Below the pieces are notes generated by a model. That model saw only the letters and a program-made list of their open reading frames with translations, did not search any database and had not been told where the DNA came from. Below are positions 7,432 through 16,130 of a DNA stretch of 64,000 nucleotides, piece after piece; position 1 is the stretch's first letter, and each line of letters opens with the position of its first letter. Position numbers and translations under genes: made by a program. Source of the stretch: Deltaproteobacteria bacterium (lineage in GTDB: Bacteria > Myxococcota_A > UBA9160 > SMWR01); the NCBI GenBank assembly GCA_019310965.1, contig JAFDDG010000011.1, positions 61,007-125,006 on the forward strand, read 5' to 3'.

Positions 7432-10400
7432 ATGACGAAGACAATTCCGCTTCTGATCGCTCTTCCGGTTCTGGTTCTCAGCTTGGCCGTGGGCTGCGGC
7501 AGCGGCTCTGCCTCCGGTGACAAAGGCCACGTCGTGCTGCTGCCGGCGCCGGGCCTGCCGCGCTACCAGGAGGCTGCGGCGATTCCCGTACCCGGTGGCT
7601 TTGTGTCACCGGCCGGCGGCAACCTGATGCTGCAGCGAGTCGATCTCTCGATCGATACGCGGCTCGGCATCCGCGAAGTAGGGGCTGTCTACAACACGGC
7701 CGACGATGCGTGGCTCTGGTCATTCGACATGAGCTACAAGAACGGGCTCTTTGTCGATGCAACGGGTGCGGAGCACGCGTTGTTCTGGTCTTCGACGTCC
7801 GACAACCGATTGTTTCCCGGTGGTCACTGGATCCGGGTGGACGCAACCCGTATCCGGTCGACGGGCGGGTTGACCCACGAGTTCCGCCCGAACGGCATGC
7901 TCAGGGTGATTCACTGGGAGAGCTCCGCGTATCCGCGACTCGAGTACCTGACGGCGCCTTTCGCGGGCAAGCCGCGCGTGGTGCAGGTGCGTCAGTGCCT
8001 CGCCGCCGCCGACTGCGCGAGTGTCTACAGCGTAGAGCGCGATCTGCTGGGCCGCGTCACGGCGTTGCAGGATCGGGCCGGACGACGCGCCGAGTTCAGC
8101 TACGACGCCAAGGGGCGCCTGACTTCGGCGCGGGATCCGCTCGATCTCGAGCAGGGCTGGCCCGGGCGCCGCTACACGTGGTGGAGCTCCCGGTTGGTCG
8201 CGGTCACGAATTCGGAAGGTGAGCGCACCGAGTACGAGACGGGCTGGGTCACCGGACAGGCGCTCGCCGTGCGCCAGGTCGGCACACCGAATCGGACGCA
8301 GCGCTTTCGCTACGAGCCCACCATGGGAGCGCGGCCGGAGGACGAGGCCTCGCGGGTGATGTTTTATCGCGATGCGCTGGGCCGCAGCACGAAGATCGTC
8401 GTCGACGGGCATCGTCGCGTGCGAGAGGTGCGCAGGCCCTCAGGTGACAGGACTCGTTACAACTACACGGAGGCTTCTTTCGAACTCACCAGCATCGAGC
8501 ACCCCGATGGGACGCTCACCGAGTGGGAATATGTCGCCGAGGACGAGATCGTGCGCACCGATCCGAGCGGCAACCAGGTGCGTATGACGTTTCGCGTCGA
8601 TGGCGGCGAGAACCGAGACGAGCCGTTCCGGCGTCCGATCCAGCGAATCGAAGACGACCTCGGGCTCGTCGAGGAGCGCGGCTACGACGGCGGTCGCCTT
8701 GCCTGGATCGAGAACGGTGAGGGCGAGCGCACTGCGTACAGCTACGACGAGAACGGCGCCATTGCCAGCATCGTGTTTCCCGATGGCATTGTCGTCTCGT
8801 ACGACGACTACGGCGAGCACGGCTGGCCCGAGACCGTGATTGTCGCCGGTGAGACCGAGCAGCGGGTCTACGATGGGGTCGGAAATCTGCTCTCCGCCAG
8901 CGGCCTCGACGTGCAGGACACGCGACCGGGCGGCGAAGTCGCCCGAGCCTATGACGGCGACCGGAACCCCAGCAGCGTGCTGTTGATGGATGCGCCCGCG
9001 ACCGGCGCGGCCACACTGAATGCGATGCAGCTCGCGCACCGCAGTGATGGGCAGCTCCTTTCGATCACGCGCCCTCACGGCGGCGATCACGAGTTCATCT
9101 ACGATGCCGCGGGCAGTCGCATCGAGAGCCGCGAACGGGTCGACGGCGCCTGGGTGTCGACGTTCTTCGAATTCGACCGGCTCGGTCGCAACACTGCCGA
9201 GATTCTGCCCAACGGCATGCGTCGGGAGCGCGAGTTCAACGAGGACGGACAGCTGGCCGCGTTGCGCGGGCTGCGAGACGGCGTGCCCGAGAGTGAGGTG
9301 CTGATGACCTACATCGACGGCCGGCTAACGACGATCACCGATACCGCGTACGCGTCGGTGGAGATGTTGCACTACGACGCCGCTGGACGTGTCTCCTCCA
9401 TCGATTTCCCGGGTGGCGAGAGCCTCGAGCGCGATTACGACGTGCGCAGTCGGCGCATTCTCGAGACCTACCGGTTGTCGGGTGGTAGCACGCTGCATCA
9501 GATCGGCTTTGGCCATGATCTGGCCGACCGAGAGACGTCGCTGACGGCCGGCGCCACATCGCTGGTTCTGCGCAGCTACGGCGAGGGCCGACTCGAACAG
9601 ATCAGCTACGGGAACGGGCTCTCGCAGCAGCTCGACTACGATGCCGTCACCGGACTGCTCGATGCGAGCTCGCTGTGGCACCCGAGTCAGGGAGTCGTGG
9701 CGTTCAGCAATATCGAGCGCGCGGTGGTGCCGGGGCTCTCTGCTGTCGAGATCAACGTGACCACGACGACACCCTTCGCGACCACCCACGAGGAGCACCT
9801 GCTGGCTCCGGATGCCGGTGCCGGTTCGGAGGGCAAACGCTTGCTCGCGTCGGGTGATGGGCAGAGCTCGGAGGTGCTCGCCTTCGACGCGCTCAGCAAT
9901 CTGACGAATCTGGGCTCGCTTGGGGTGGCATACAATGCCGAACACAACCGGCTCGCTCAGGTCGTGCAGTCGGGAGGGGGTGCGCCCCTTGCCGACTACA
10001 TCAGTGATGCTGCGGGCTACGTCACGGATCGCAGCGGAGTAGCGCTTGGCTGGACCGCTCACGGGCGCATCGCGGCCATTGGCAGCGATGTCTTCGAGTA
10101 CGATGGATCCGGACGCCCGCGGCGGCGAGTCGTCGGCGGAGTGGAGCGCCGATTCCTGTTCGGCGGTCGCGTCGAGACCGACGCCGCCGGTGTGCCGTTG
10201 CGCATCGACCTCGAGGAGGCGGTGCTCGAACTCGACAGCGGCACGGTGCGCTACCGGCATCTCGACTACCGCGGCAACGTATCCGTCGTCTCCGATGCCA
10301 CGGGTAGTCTCGTCGCCCACTACGAGTACGACGGCTACGGCGTGATCGCGAGCCACGGCGGCGACGATGGAGCCGCGACTTTCGCCGGCGGCCGCCTGAT

Positions 10401-10935
10401 CGGCGACCTGGTCGTGTTGGGTTCGCGTGTCCACGATCCACTGGCCGGCCGCTTCCTCGCGCCGGACCCGATCTTCCAGCTCGTCAGCCAGTTCACCTAC
10501 ACACCGGGAAACCCCATCGTCTGGAACGATGCGTCCGGCATGCAGGCGAGCGTAGGTGGACGCCGGGCCGCGGCCCAGGTCAAGACTGCGCTCGGCGCCG
10601 CATTTGTCGTCGGCGGATTGGTGCTCGGTGCGGTCGGTGGTCCGACGGGCGTGATTTTCGGTGCCGGGCTGTTCACGGCGGGTGCGGCCCTCTTCGTGGA
10701 GGGCGTCGCGGAACAGGTCAACCTTGGAAACCCGGGGGTTCGCATTATCGACCTCCCGAGTGGTAACGGCGTCGGACAGCTGCCGAGCTTGCAAGGCGTG
10801 TCGGCCGGGGCCTCGCCCGATCCAGCTGGATCGGGCGGCTCCGGCAGTGGTGAATCTGCAACTGGCGCGGGCGAGCTCTCGGGTGGCTTCAGCGGCGGTC
10901 TGGGTGGCTTTGGCGGCTTCGGTGGCGGCTTCTAG
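7432..10935 (+). CDS. large Rhs/YD-repeat lipoprotein
   Basis: 1167 residues. The N-terminal signal peptide 'IALPVLVLSLAVGC' ends in a lipobox-like AVGC (Cys22), so the protein should be lipid-anchored. A long region of YD repeats follows, e.g. 'AEFSYDAKGRLTSARDP' and 'HYDAAGRVSSIDFPGG'. The conserved Rhs core end lies near the C-terminus ('HDPLAGRFLAPDPIF', 'YTPGNPIVWNDASGM'). After the core come about 120 residues with a hydrophobic hairpin (VKTALGAAFVVGGLVLGAVG and more) and a Gly-rich tail (GGLGGFGGFGGGF). Rhs shells often carry a toxin after the core; here I recognise no enzymatic toxin domain. A small membrane protein follows at once and may be functionally paired. Confidence 0.92.
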   Translation: MTKTIPLLIALPVLVLSLAVGCGSGSASGDKGHVVLLPAPGLPRYQEAAAIPVPGGFVSPAGGNLMLQRVDLSIDTRLGIREVGAVYNTADDAWLWSFDMSYKNGLFVDATGAEHALFWSSTSDNRLFPGGHWIRVDATRIRSTGGLTHEFRPNGMLRVIHWESSAYPRLEYLTAPFAGKPRVVQVRQCLAAADCASVYSVERDLLGRVTALQDRAGRRAEFSYDAKGRLTSARDPLDLEQGWPGRRYTWWSSRLVAVTNSEGERTEYETGWVTGQALAVRQVGTPNRTQRFRYEPTMGARPEDEASRVMFYRDALGRSTKIVVDGHRRVREVRRPSGDRTRYNYTEASFELTSIEHPDGTLTEWEYVAEDEIVRTDPSGNQVRMTFRVDGGENRDEPFRRPIQRIEDDLGLVEERGYDGGRLAWIENGEGERTAYSYDENGAIASIVFPDGIVVSYDDYGEHGWPETVIVAGETEQRVYDGVGNLLSASGLDVQDTRPGGEVARAYDGDRNPSSVLLMDAPATGAATLNAMQLAHRSDGQLLSITRPHGGDHEFIYDAAGSRIESRERVDGAWVSTFFEFDRLGRNTAEILPNGMRREREFNEDGQLAALRGLRDGVPESEVLMTYIDGRLTTITDTAYASVEMLHYDAAGRVSSIDFPGGESLERDYDVRSRRILETYRLSGGSTLHQIGFGHDLADRETSLTAGATSLVLRSYGEGRLEQISYGNGLSQQLDYDAVTGLLDASSLWHPSQGVVAFSNIERAVVPGLSAVEINVTTTTPFATTHEEHLLAPDAGAGSEGKRLLASGDGQSSEVLAFDALSNLTNLGSLGVAYNAEHNRLAQVVQSGGGAPLADYISDAAGYVTDRSGVALGWTAHGRIAAIGSDVFEYDGSGRPRRRVVGGVERRFLFGGRVETDAAGVPLRIDLEEAVLELDSGTVRYRHLDYRGNVSVVSDATGSLVAHYEYDGYGVIASHGGDDGAATFAGGRLIGDLVVLGSRVHDPLAGRFLAPDPIFQLVSQFTYTPGNPIVWNDASGMQASVGGRRAAAQVKTALGAAFVVGGLVLGAVGGPTGVIFGAGLFTAGAALFVEGVAEQVNLGNPGVRIIDLPSGNGVGQLPSLQGVSAGASPDPAGSGGSGSGESATGAGELSGGFSGGLGGFGGFGGGF

Positions 10936-10973
10936 GATCCGTTCAACTCACTGTGCCGTGATCGGAGGTGGCG

Positions 10974-11498
10974 ATGCAGAGTGCGAACCACGTCGCGCGA
11001 CTCGATGAGAGCCTGCTCAACGGTCTGACGTTCCTGTCTTTCAAGCAGCTCGACGATGGCCGCTGGATCGTCGTGGACGCCTACCGTCGGGCGCGCGCTC
11101 TGCCTTCGGGTGAGGCGGGAGTGCAGTTGCGGCGGCGCGTGGCCCGGTACTGGGCAGGGTTCCTTCCGATGGGTCTGGTGGCCGTTTGGCTGCTGGGAGC
11201 AGCTTCCTACCTGGGAGCCGCTTTGGGCGTAACCGCGGCCATCGTCGCAGGGGTCGCCCTGCGCGAGACCTCGAAGCTGCCCGACGTCGACTTTCAAATG
11301 TCCAGGCGCGAGGCTCGCTATCAGCAACGAGGGCTCTTCGTCGCGGCTCTCGCCATCCTTCTCGTGCTGCTCGGGTGGGTTCTCGGTCTTGCCACTGCGC
11401 CCGGGGCCTCGGGGTCGAAGCCACTCCTGCTGGGGATTGCTTCGTTCCTCGCGTTGATCTGTATTGGCCTCGGCTCGTTCGTCACCCGCGGCCGCTAG
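10974..11498 (+). CDS. small four-helix membrane protein behind the Rhs gene
   Basis: 174 residues from ATG with GGAGG at 10964-10968; the in-frame GTG at 10968 overlaps that ribosome site and is less likely. Two pairs of membrane helices (around 'FLPMGLVAVWLLGAASYLG' and 'AALAILLVLLGWVLG', then a final one) flank a cytoplasmic segment 'ETSKLPDVDFQMSRREARYQQR'. Not a family I recognise. It lies 38 bases after the Rhs stop on the same strand, where cognate immunity proteins are usually found. That role is inference only. Confidence 0.7.
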   Translation: MQSANHVARLDESLLNGLTFLSFKQLDDGRWIVVDAYRRARALPSGEAGVQLRRRVARYWAGFLPMGLVAVWLLGAASYLGAALGVTAAIVAGVALRETSKLPDVDFQMSRREARYQQRGLFVAALAILLVLLGWVLGLATAPGASGSKPLLLGIASFLALICIGLGSFVTRGR

Positions 11499-11504
11499 AA
11501 CGAA

Positions 11505-11532
11505 ACGGGGCGAGCCTTGCGGCTCGCCCCGT
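11505..11532. terminator. bidirectional terminator between the Rhs-linked gene and ftsZ
   Basis: A perfect 12-bp stem (ACGGGGCGAGCC / GGCTCGCCCCGT) closes a 4-base loop; on the minus strand the loop is GCAA, a GNRA tetraloop. It begins 6 bases after the plus-strand gene and lies 38 bases after the ftsZ stop, so it separates two converging transcripts. A second, weaker 6-bp inverted repeat (GACCGA / TCGGTC) lies at 11542-11559. T-rich sequence follows only weakly, on the minus-strand side (TTCGTT). Confidence 0.8.
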
Positions 11533-11570
11533 GTGAGTCTGGACCGATTGCAGTCGGTCGCTGGAACGCG

Positions 11571-12929
11571 TTAGTCCATCTGGCGCCGCAGGAAGGCGGG
11601 TTCTTCCTTGTCTTCCTCTTCGCCTTCCGCCTCGCCGCTGCGGCGCAGGAAGGTGGGCACGTCGAGTTCGTCTTCCTCGAAGGGCGAGAGGAACTCCTCG
11701 CGTTTCTCCTGGCCCTCGGTCTCCACCGCCAGGTCCTCGAAGGCGTGCTGCGGCTGGGATTCGGCCGACGGCTGCTCGAACTCGGCAGCCGGCGCCGGGT
11801 TGGCGTCCGGTGCCTGGGTCGGCTCGAGGCGCAGCGGCGTCACGTTCGGGTGTTGCGTCCACTCGGGCTCCGCACTGTCGTCGCCGCGGCGCATGCGCCC
11901 GTCGTCGAGGCCGGTGGCGATGACGGTGACGCGCATGGCGCCGTCTTCGATGTCCTCGTCGATCACCGCACCGAAGATGATGTTGGCGTCTTCGTGCGCC
12001 GCCTCCTGGATCAGGCTCGAGGCTTCGTTCACTTCGAAGAGAGAGAGATCGCTGCCGCCGGTGATGTTGATCAGCACCCCGTGGGCGCCGTCGATCGACA
12101 AGTCTTCGAGTAGCGGGCTCGAGATCGCGGCCCGCGCTGCCTCGACCGCGCGCTCATCACCGTGGGCCGTGCCCGTGCCCATCAGCGCCACGCCCATCTC
12201 GTTCATGATGGTGCGCACGTCGGCGAAGTCGAGATTGATGAGGCCGTGGATCGTGATCAGATCCGAGATGCCGCGCACCGCGTTGAAGAGCACCTCGTCC
12301 GCCAACGAGAACGCGTCCCTCATGGCCGTGTTCTTGCCCGCGAGCGCAAGCAGCCGCTGATTCGGGATCGTGATGACGGTGTCCACCACTTTGTGCAGCT
12401 CTTCGAGACCCCTCTCGGCGTGCCTCTGGCGGACCCTGCCTTCGAAGAGGAACGGCTTGGTCACGACGCCGACGGTCAGCGCCCCGATCTCTCGGGCCAC
12501 GTCGGCCACCACCGGTGCTGCACCGGTGCCGGTGCCGCCGCCCAGGCCCGCGGTCACGAAGACCATATCCGTGCCATCGAGCACCTCGTGGATGCGGTCG
12601 CGCACTTCCTGGGCCGAGTCGCGTCCCTTCTCCGGATCGGCGCCGCAGCCGAGGCCGCGGGTGATCTCGGAGCCGAGCTGGATCTTGTTCGACGCCAGGT
12701 TGTACTGCAGCGCCTGGGCGTCCGTGTTGGCGGCGATGAACTCCACGCCCTGCAGCCCGGACTCGATCATGTTGTTGAGGGCGTTGCCGCCGCCGCCGCC
12801 GACCCCGACCACCTTGATGGTGGCCTGCTGGTTCGAGGCGTTCTCGAACTCCAGCATGTCGCGGTTGTCGTCCGTCAGAAGGTTCTCGTTCCGGTCGTCG
12901 CCGGAGCCCGATCGTGTTCGCTTGCTCAT
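11571..12929 (-). CDS. ftsZ: cell division protein FtsZ with two tandem C-terminal peptides
   Basis: 452 residues. FtsZ is the tubulin-like GTPase that forms the Z-ring. '[12 protein letters not shown]' and the tubulin signature 'GGGTGTG' (residues ~130-136) are intact. The linker is long and acidic. The C-terminus carries two FtsA/ZipA-docking-type peptides: LDVPTFLRR (422-430) and [11 protein letters not shown] (442-452). Most FtsZ proteins have only one such peptide. The ATG is preceded by a GGGGGTGAG ribosome site, and a probable promoter lies 39 bases upstream of the gene. It is the last gene of the dcw cluster. Confidence 0.98.
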   Translation of the reverse strand: MSKRTRSGSGDDRNENLLTDDNRDMLEFENASNQQATIKVVGVGGGGGNALNNMIESGLQGVEFIAANTDAQALQYNLASNKIQLGSEITRGLGCGADPEKGRDSAQEVRDRIHEVLDGTDMVFVTAGLGGGTGTGAAPVVADVAREIGALTVGVVTKPFLFEGRVRQRHAERGLEELHKVVDTVITIPNQRLLALAGKNTAMRDAFSLADEVLFNAVRGISDLITIHGLINLDFADVRTIMNEMGVALMGTGTAHGDERAVEAARAAISSPLLEDLSIDGAHGVLINITGGSDLSLFEVNEASSLIQEAAHEDANIIFGAVIDEDIEDGAMRVTVIATGLDDGRMRRGDDSAEPEWTQHPNVTPLRLEPTQAPDANPAPAAEFEQPSAESQPQHAFEDLAVETEGQEKREEFLSPFEEDELDVPTFLRRSGEAEGEEEDKEEPAFLRRQMD

Positions 12930-12967
12930 CTCTCACCCCCTAGCGCGCCCATCACAACGCGCGAAAA

Positions 12968-12996
12968 ACGATACCTGAAGAGTGGATTTTTGTCAC
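12968..12996 (-). promoter_or_regulatory. sigma-70-type promoter for ftsZ
   Basis: On the minus strand GTGACA (12996-12991), a 17-base spacer and TATCGT (12973-12968) match the -35 (5/6) and -10 (4/6) consensus. It lies in the 110-base ftsA-ftsZ gap, the largest gap in the cluster apart from the mraZ-rsmH leader. It would allow ftsZ to be expressed above the level of the upstream operon. Predicted by eye only. Confidence 0.5.
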
Positions 12997-13039
12997 AGAT
13001 TCCGCCTGGTTGTGCAGCATGTTTCCGGCTCCCCGGCAG

Positions 13040-14278
13040 CTAGTGAAGGTCCTCGTAGAACCAGTCCCGCATGCGCTGCTTGACCCGCCCGAAGATCGAG
13101 CCGTCGCGGATCCGGAAGCGGGTCTGGGAGCGGGTACGGCCCTGGGCGGCGCCGAAGAGCGCCAGACCCACACCGGTGGCGTACATGGGGCCCCGCACCA
13201 CGTCCCGCAGCCCGCCCACGTGGGTGGGCGTGCCGGGTCGCACCGGCGCCTCGAAGATCTCCTCCGCCAGGTCCCCGAGTCCTTCGAGAGCCGAGCAACC
13301 ACCGGTCAGCGTTACGCCGGAGGGAATCCGGTCCTCCAGGCCCGCCTTGACCAGCTCTTGCCGCGCCAGCGAAAGGATCTCGTCCACCCGCGGCTCGATG
13401 ATCTCGCACAGGATCTTTCGCGAGACCTGTCGCGGACGCCGCCCCCCCACGCTCGGCACGCTGATCACGTCGTCGCCGCCCAGATAGCGGGCGGAGGCGA
13501 CGCCGAACTTCTTCTTGATGCGCTCTGCCTCCTCGAATGGCGTGCGTAGACCCACCGCGATGTCGTTCGAGATGTGGTAGCCGCCGAGCCCGAGCACCGA
13601 GGTGTGCTTGATCGAGCCCTCGGCGAAGACCGCCAGATCCGTGGTGCCGCCGCCGATGTCGATCAGGCACACGCCGAGGTCGCGTTCGTCCTCCGCCAGC
13701 GTGGCTTCCGCCGAAGCCAGCGGCTCGAGCACGATGTCCATCACGTTCAGGCCTGCCTTGTTCGCGCACTTCACGATGTTCTGTGCGCTGGTCACCGCGG
13801 CCGTCACGATGTGGATCTTGGCCTCGAGGCGCACGCCACTCATGCCCAGCGGCTCGCGGATGCCGTCTTGGTCGTCGATGATGAACTCCTGCGGGATCAC
13901 GTGGATCACCTCACGGTCCATCGGGATGGCGACGGCCTTGGCGGCGTCTATGACACGCCGCACGTCGCTGTCCGAGACCTCGCGGTCCTTGACCGCCACG
14001 ACGCCGTGGCTGTTGAAACCGCGGATGTGGCCACCGGCGATGCCCGCGTAGACCGAGGCGATCTCGTAATCGGCCATCAGCTCCGCCTCTTCGACCGCGT
14101 GCTTGATCGAGTCGACGGTGGCGTCGATGTCGACCACTACACCCTTGCGCAAGCCGCGCGACGGATGCGTGCCGATCCCCACCACGTCGACGCCGTTTTC
14201 GGTGCGCTCGGCAACCACGACGCAGATCTTGGTGGTTCCAATGTCGAGACCGACGACCAGCTCATCTTTGCGTGCCAT
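13040..14278 (-). CDS. ftsA: cell division protein FtsA
   Basis: 412 residues starting 'ARKDELVVGLDIGTTKI', the actin-fold phosphate-1 loop. 'LIDIGGGTTDLAVF' is phosphate-2 and 'GVTLTGGCSALEG' the adenosine motif. The C-terminal amphipathic helix (IFGRVKQRMRDWFYEDL) is the membrane-targeting sequence. FtsA tethers FtsZ to the membrane via the FtsZ C-terminal peptide, here present twice. An AGGGGGGAGAAC ribosome site precedes the ATG. It lies 29 bases behind ftsQ. Confidence 0.97.
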   Translation of the reverse strand: MARKDELVVGLDIGTTKICVVVAERTENGVDVVGIGTHPSRGLRKGVVVDIDATVDSIKHAVEEAELMADYEIASVYAGIAGGHIRGFNSHGVVAVKDREVSDSDVRRVIDAAKAVAIPMDREVIHVIPQEFIIDDQDGIREPLGMSGVRLEAKIHIVTAAVTSAQNIVKCANKAGLNVMDIVLEPLASAEATLAEDERDLGVCLIDIGGGTTDLAVFAEGSIKHTSVLGLGGYHISNDIAVGLRTPFEEAERIKKKFGVASARYLGGDDVISVPSVGGRRPRQVSRKILCEIIEPRVDEILSLARQELVKAGLEDRIPSGVTLTGGCSALEGLGDLAEEIFEAPVRPGTPTHVGGLRDVVRGPMYATGVGLALFGAAQGRTRSQTRFRIRDGSIFGRVKQRMRDWFYEDLH

Positions 14279-14307
14279 GTTCTCCCCCCTCTCTGTGCGC
14301 CGCCGGA

Positions 14308-15216
14308 TCACCCGGTCGGACGCCGTGTGGACGCCGCCGCACGTCCGTGCGCCGCCGCCGCTTGTGCCGATCCCTCCTGGGACGGCGGAACGCCGAGGAC
14401 CGCTTGGCCCTCGAACCGAAGATCGATACGCGAGGCCTGTCTCACCTCGGGCAGCTCCGCGTCGAGCAGCCGCCGCAGGGCGGCCAGCCGCTCGTCGATG
14501 CGTTCGCGGCCCAGGATCACGCGGGGCGCCAGCGACTGCAGTCGCAGCGCGAAGCCCTCCGGATCGTCGGCCGCAGCCACGCTCACCTCGCGAGGCGCCG
14601 GCAGGCCGTGCGTCTCGAGGGCGCGGGTCAGGGCCACTGCTGCGGCCAGCTCCGGGTGGGCCTCACCGTGGGTCGGTGCTTCTGCCGTGGTGAGCCGCGG
14701 CAGCTCTGAATGGCTGGCTTCAGCGGCCGGCGCGAAGGGCACGCCCTCCGCGTCGACGGCCCAGGGCTCCGGCCCGGCCAGCACCGCCGCCGCGCGTCGC
14801 TCGACGACTGAGACCACCAGCCGGCCTCCCGGCAACGCCAGGGTGCGCGCCGTGGCGATCCAGGCGTGGGAGGTGAGCTGCTGTTCCACGCTCTCTCGGT
14901 CGAGCTCGCCGAGCTCCACGCCGCGCGCGAGCCCGGCGGCCTGCGCGATCTCTTCGGCGCTGAGTGTCTCGGCGCCGCGCACCGCCAGGACCGCGAGCGG
15001 TCCCGGGCGCAAGGCCACGTTGCCGATCCAGAGCCCGACCGTTGCCGCCAGCGCGAAAGCCGGCAACGCCAGGCGCCGCAGGTCCGGGCCGGACGGCGGC
15101 GGCTGCTTGCGTCCTTGAACGCGCTCGAGATGCGAGAGCGCTCGCCTGCGTCGCGCCTGGGCGGCGCGCTCAGCTCGAGTCAGTGCGCTGCGTCGCGTGG
15201 CATTGCCGCGTTTCAT
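14308..15216 (-). CDS. ftsQ: cell division protein FtsQ
   Basis: 302 residues. A basic cytoplasmic N-terminus of about 48 residues precedes one membrane helix (LALPAFALAATVGLWIG). A periplasmic POTRA domain follows, beginning around 'LAVRGAETLSAEEIAQAAG', and then the FtsQ beta domain. FtsQ links early and late division proteins. The tail is Ala-rich and low in complexity. Its ATG overlaps the murB stop (ATGA). Sequence conservation is low outside the POTRA domain, but position and architecture fit well. Confidence 0.9.
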   Translation of the reverse strand: MKRGNATRRSALTRAERAAQARRRRALSHLERVQGRKQPPPSGPDLRRLALPAFALAATVGLWIGNVALRPGPLAVLAVRGAETLSAEEIAQAAGLARGVELGELDRESVEQQLTSHAWIATARTLALPGGRLVVSVVERRAAAVLAGPEPWAVDAEGVPFAPAAEASHSELPRLTTAEAPTHGEAHPELAAAVALTRALETHGLPAPREVSVAAADDPEGFALRLQSLAPRVILGRERIDERLAALRRLLDAELPEVRQASRIDLRFEGQAVLGVPPSQEGSAQAAAAHGRAAASTRRPTG

Positions 15217-16130
15217 ATTGGCCTCCCGATCACTCGCACTTCGGGTGCGAGCAGGATCCCCGACTGGATGAGCACGGTCTTCTGGGCGTGCTCGATGAGC
15301 GCCAGCACGTCGCTGGCCGAAGCCCCCCCGGTGTTCGCGATGAAGTTCGCGTGCATGGGTGAGAATTCCGCGCCGCCGATGCGGTGGCCCTTGAGACCCG
15401 CCGCCTCGATCAGGCGACCCGCGTGGTCACCCGGTGGATTCTTGAAGACGGAGCCGCAGGTCGGAATGTCCAACGGCTGCGTCCCGGCACGGCGCGAGAG
15501 CTGCCGGTCGACCTCTTCGCGCACGGCGCTGGGCGTCGAGAGCGTCACCGAGAGCAGTGCCGAGAGCAGCACCGAGCCCGGCGCCAGCCCGCGCAGCGCG
15601 CGGTAGACGAAGCGCAGACCGGAGCGGGGCAGGTGGCGGATGCAGCGCCCGCTCGGGCTCATCACTTCCAGCTCTTCGACGCGGCTTCCGATTGCCTGTT
15701 GCGGAACGCCGGCATTCATCGCCAGCCAGCCGCCGACGGTGCCGGGGACGCCAGCGCCGAACTCGAAGCCCGAGAGCCCGCGGCCACTGCAGAAGCGTGT
15801 GATCTGGCTGTGGGAGACTCCGGCTTCGGCGCGCAGCCTCGCGCCGGGCCGCTCTTCGAGGCGGCGCAGCTTTGCCAACCGCACCAGGACACCGTCGATT
15901 CCGCCGTCGCGTACCAGTGTGTTGAAGCCTGAGCCCAGCAGCTGATGCGGCAGATGATGCTCGCGGCACAGGCGCAGCAGCGCCGAGAGCTCCGCACGGT
16001 CGGCCGGTGTCGCGATAGCGTCCGCCGGACCGCCGACGAGCAGGCTGGTGTGTCGTGCGAGGGAGACGTCGAAGGCGACGCGGTCTCCGAACGCGCGCTC
16101 GAGGCTCTCGCGCACGGCAGCGGGGATCAC
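15213..16130 (-). CDS. murB: UDP-N-acetylenolpyruvoylglucosamine reductase
   Basis: 305 residues from GTG overlapping the murC stop (GTGA). This FAD enzyme reduces UDP-GlcNAc-enolpyruvate to UDP-MurNAc. Motifs: 'HTSLLVGGPADAIATP' (FAD-binding start), 'LGSGFNTLV', 'FEFGAGVPGTVGGWLAMNAG', and 'CGSVFKNPPGDHAG' carrying the catalytic Ser. It sits between murC and ftsQ, where ddl is found in many clusters. Confidence 0.96.
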   Translation of the reverse strand: MIPAAVRESLERAFGDRVAFDVSLARHTSLLVGGPADAIATPADRAELSALLRLCREHHLPHQLLGSGFNTLVRDGGIDGVLVRLAKLRRLEERPGARLRAEAGVSHSQITRFCSGRGLSGFEFGAGVPGTVGGWLAMNAGVPQQAIGSRVEELEVMSPSGRCIRHLPRSGLRFVYRALRGLAPGSVLLSALLSVTLSTPSAVREEVDRQLSRRAGTQPLDIPTCGSVFKNPPGDHAGRLIEAAGLKGHRIGGAEFSPMHANFIANTGGASASDVLALIEHAQKTVLIQSGILLAPEVRVIGRPI

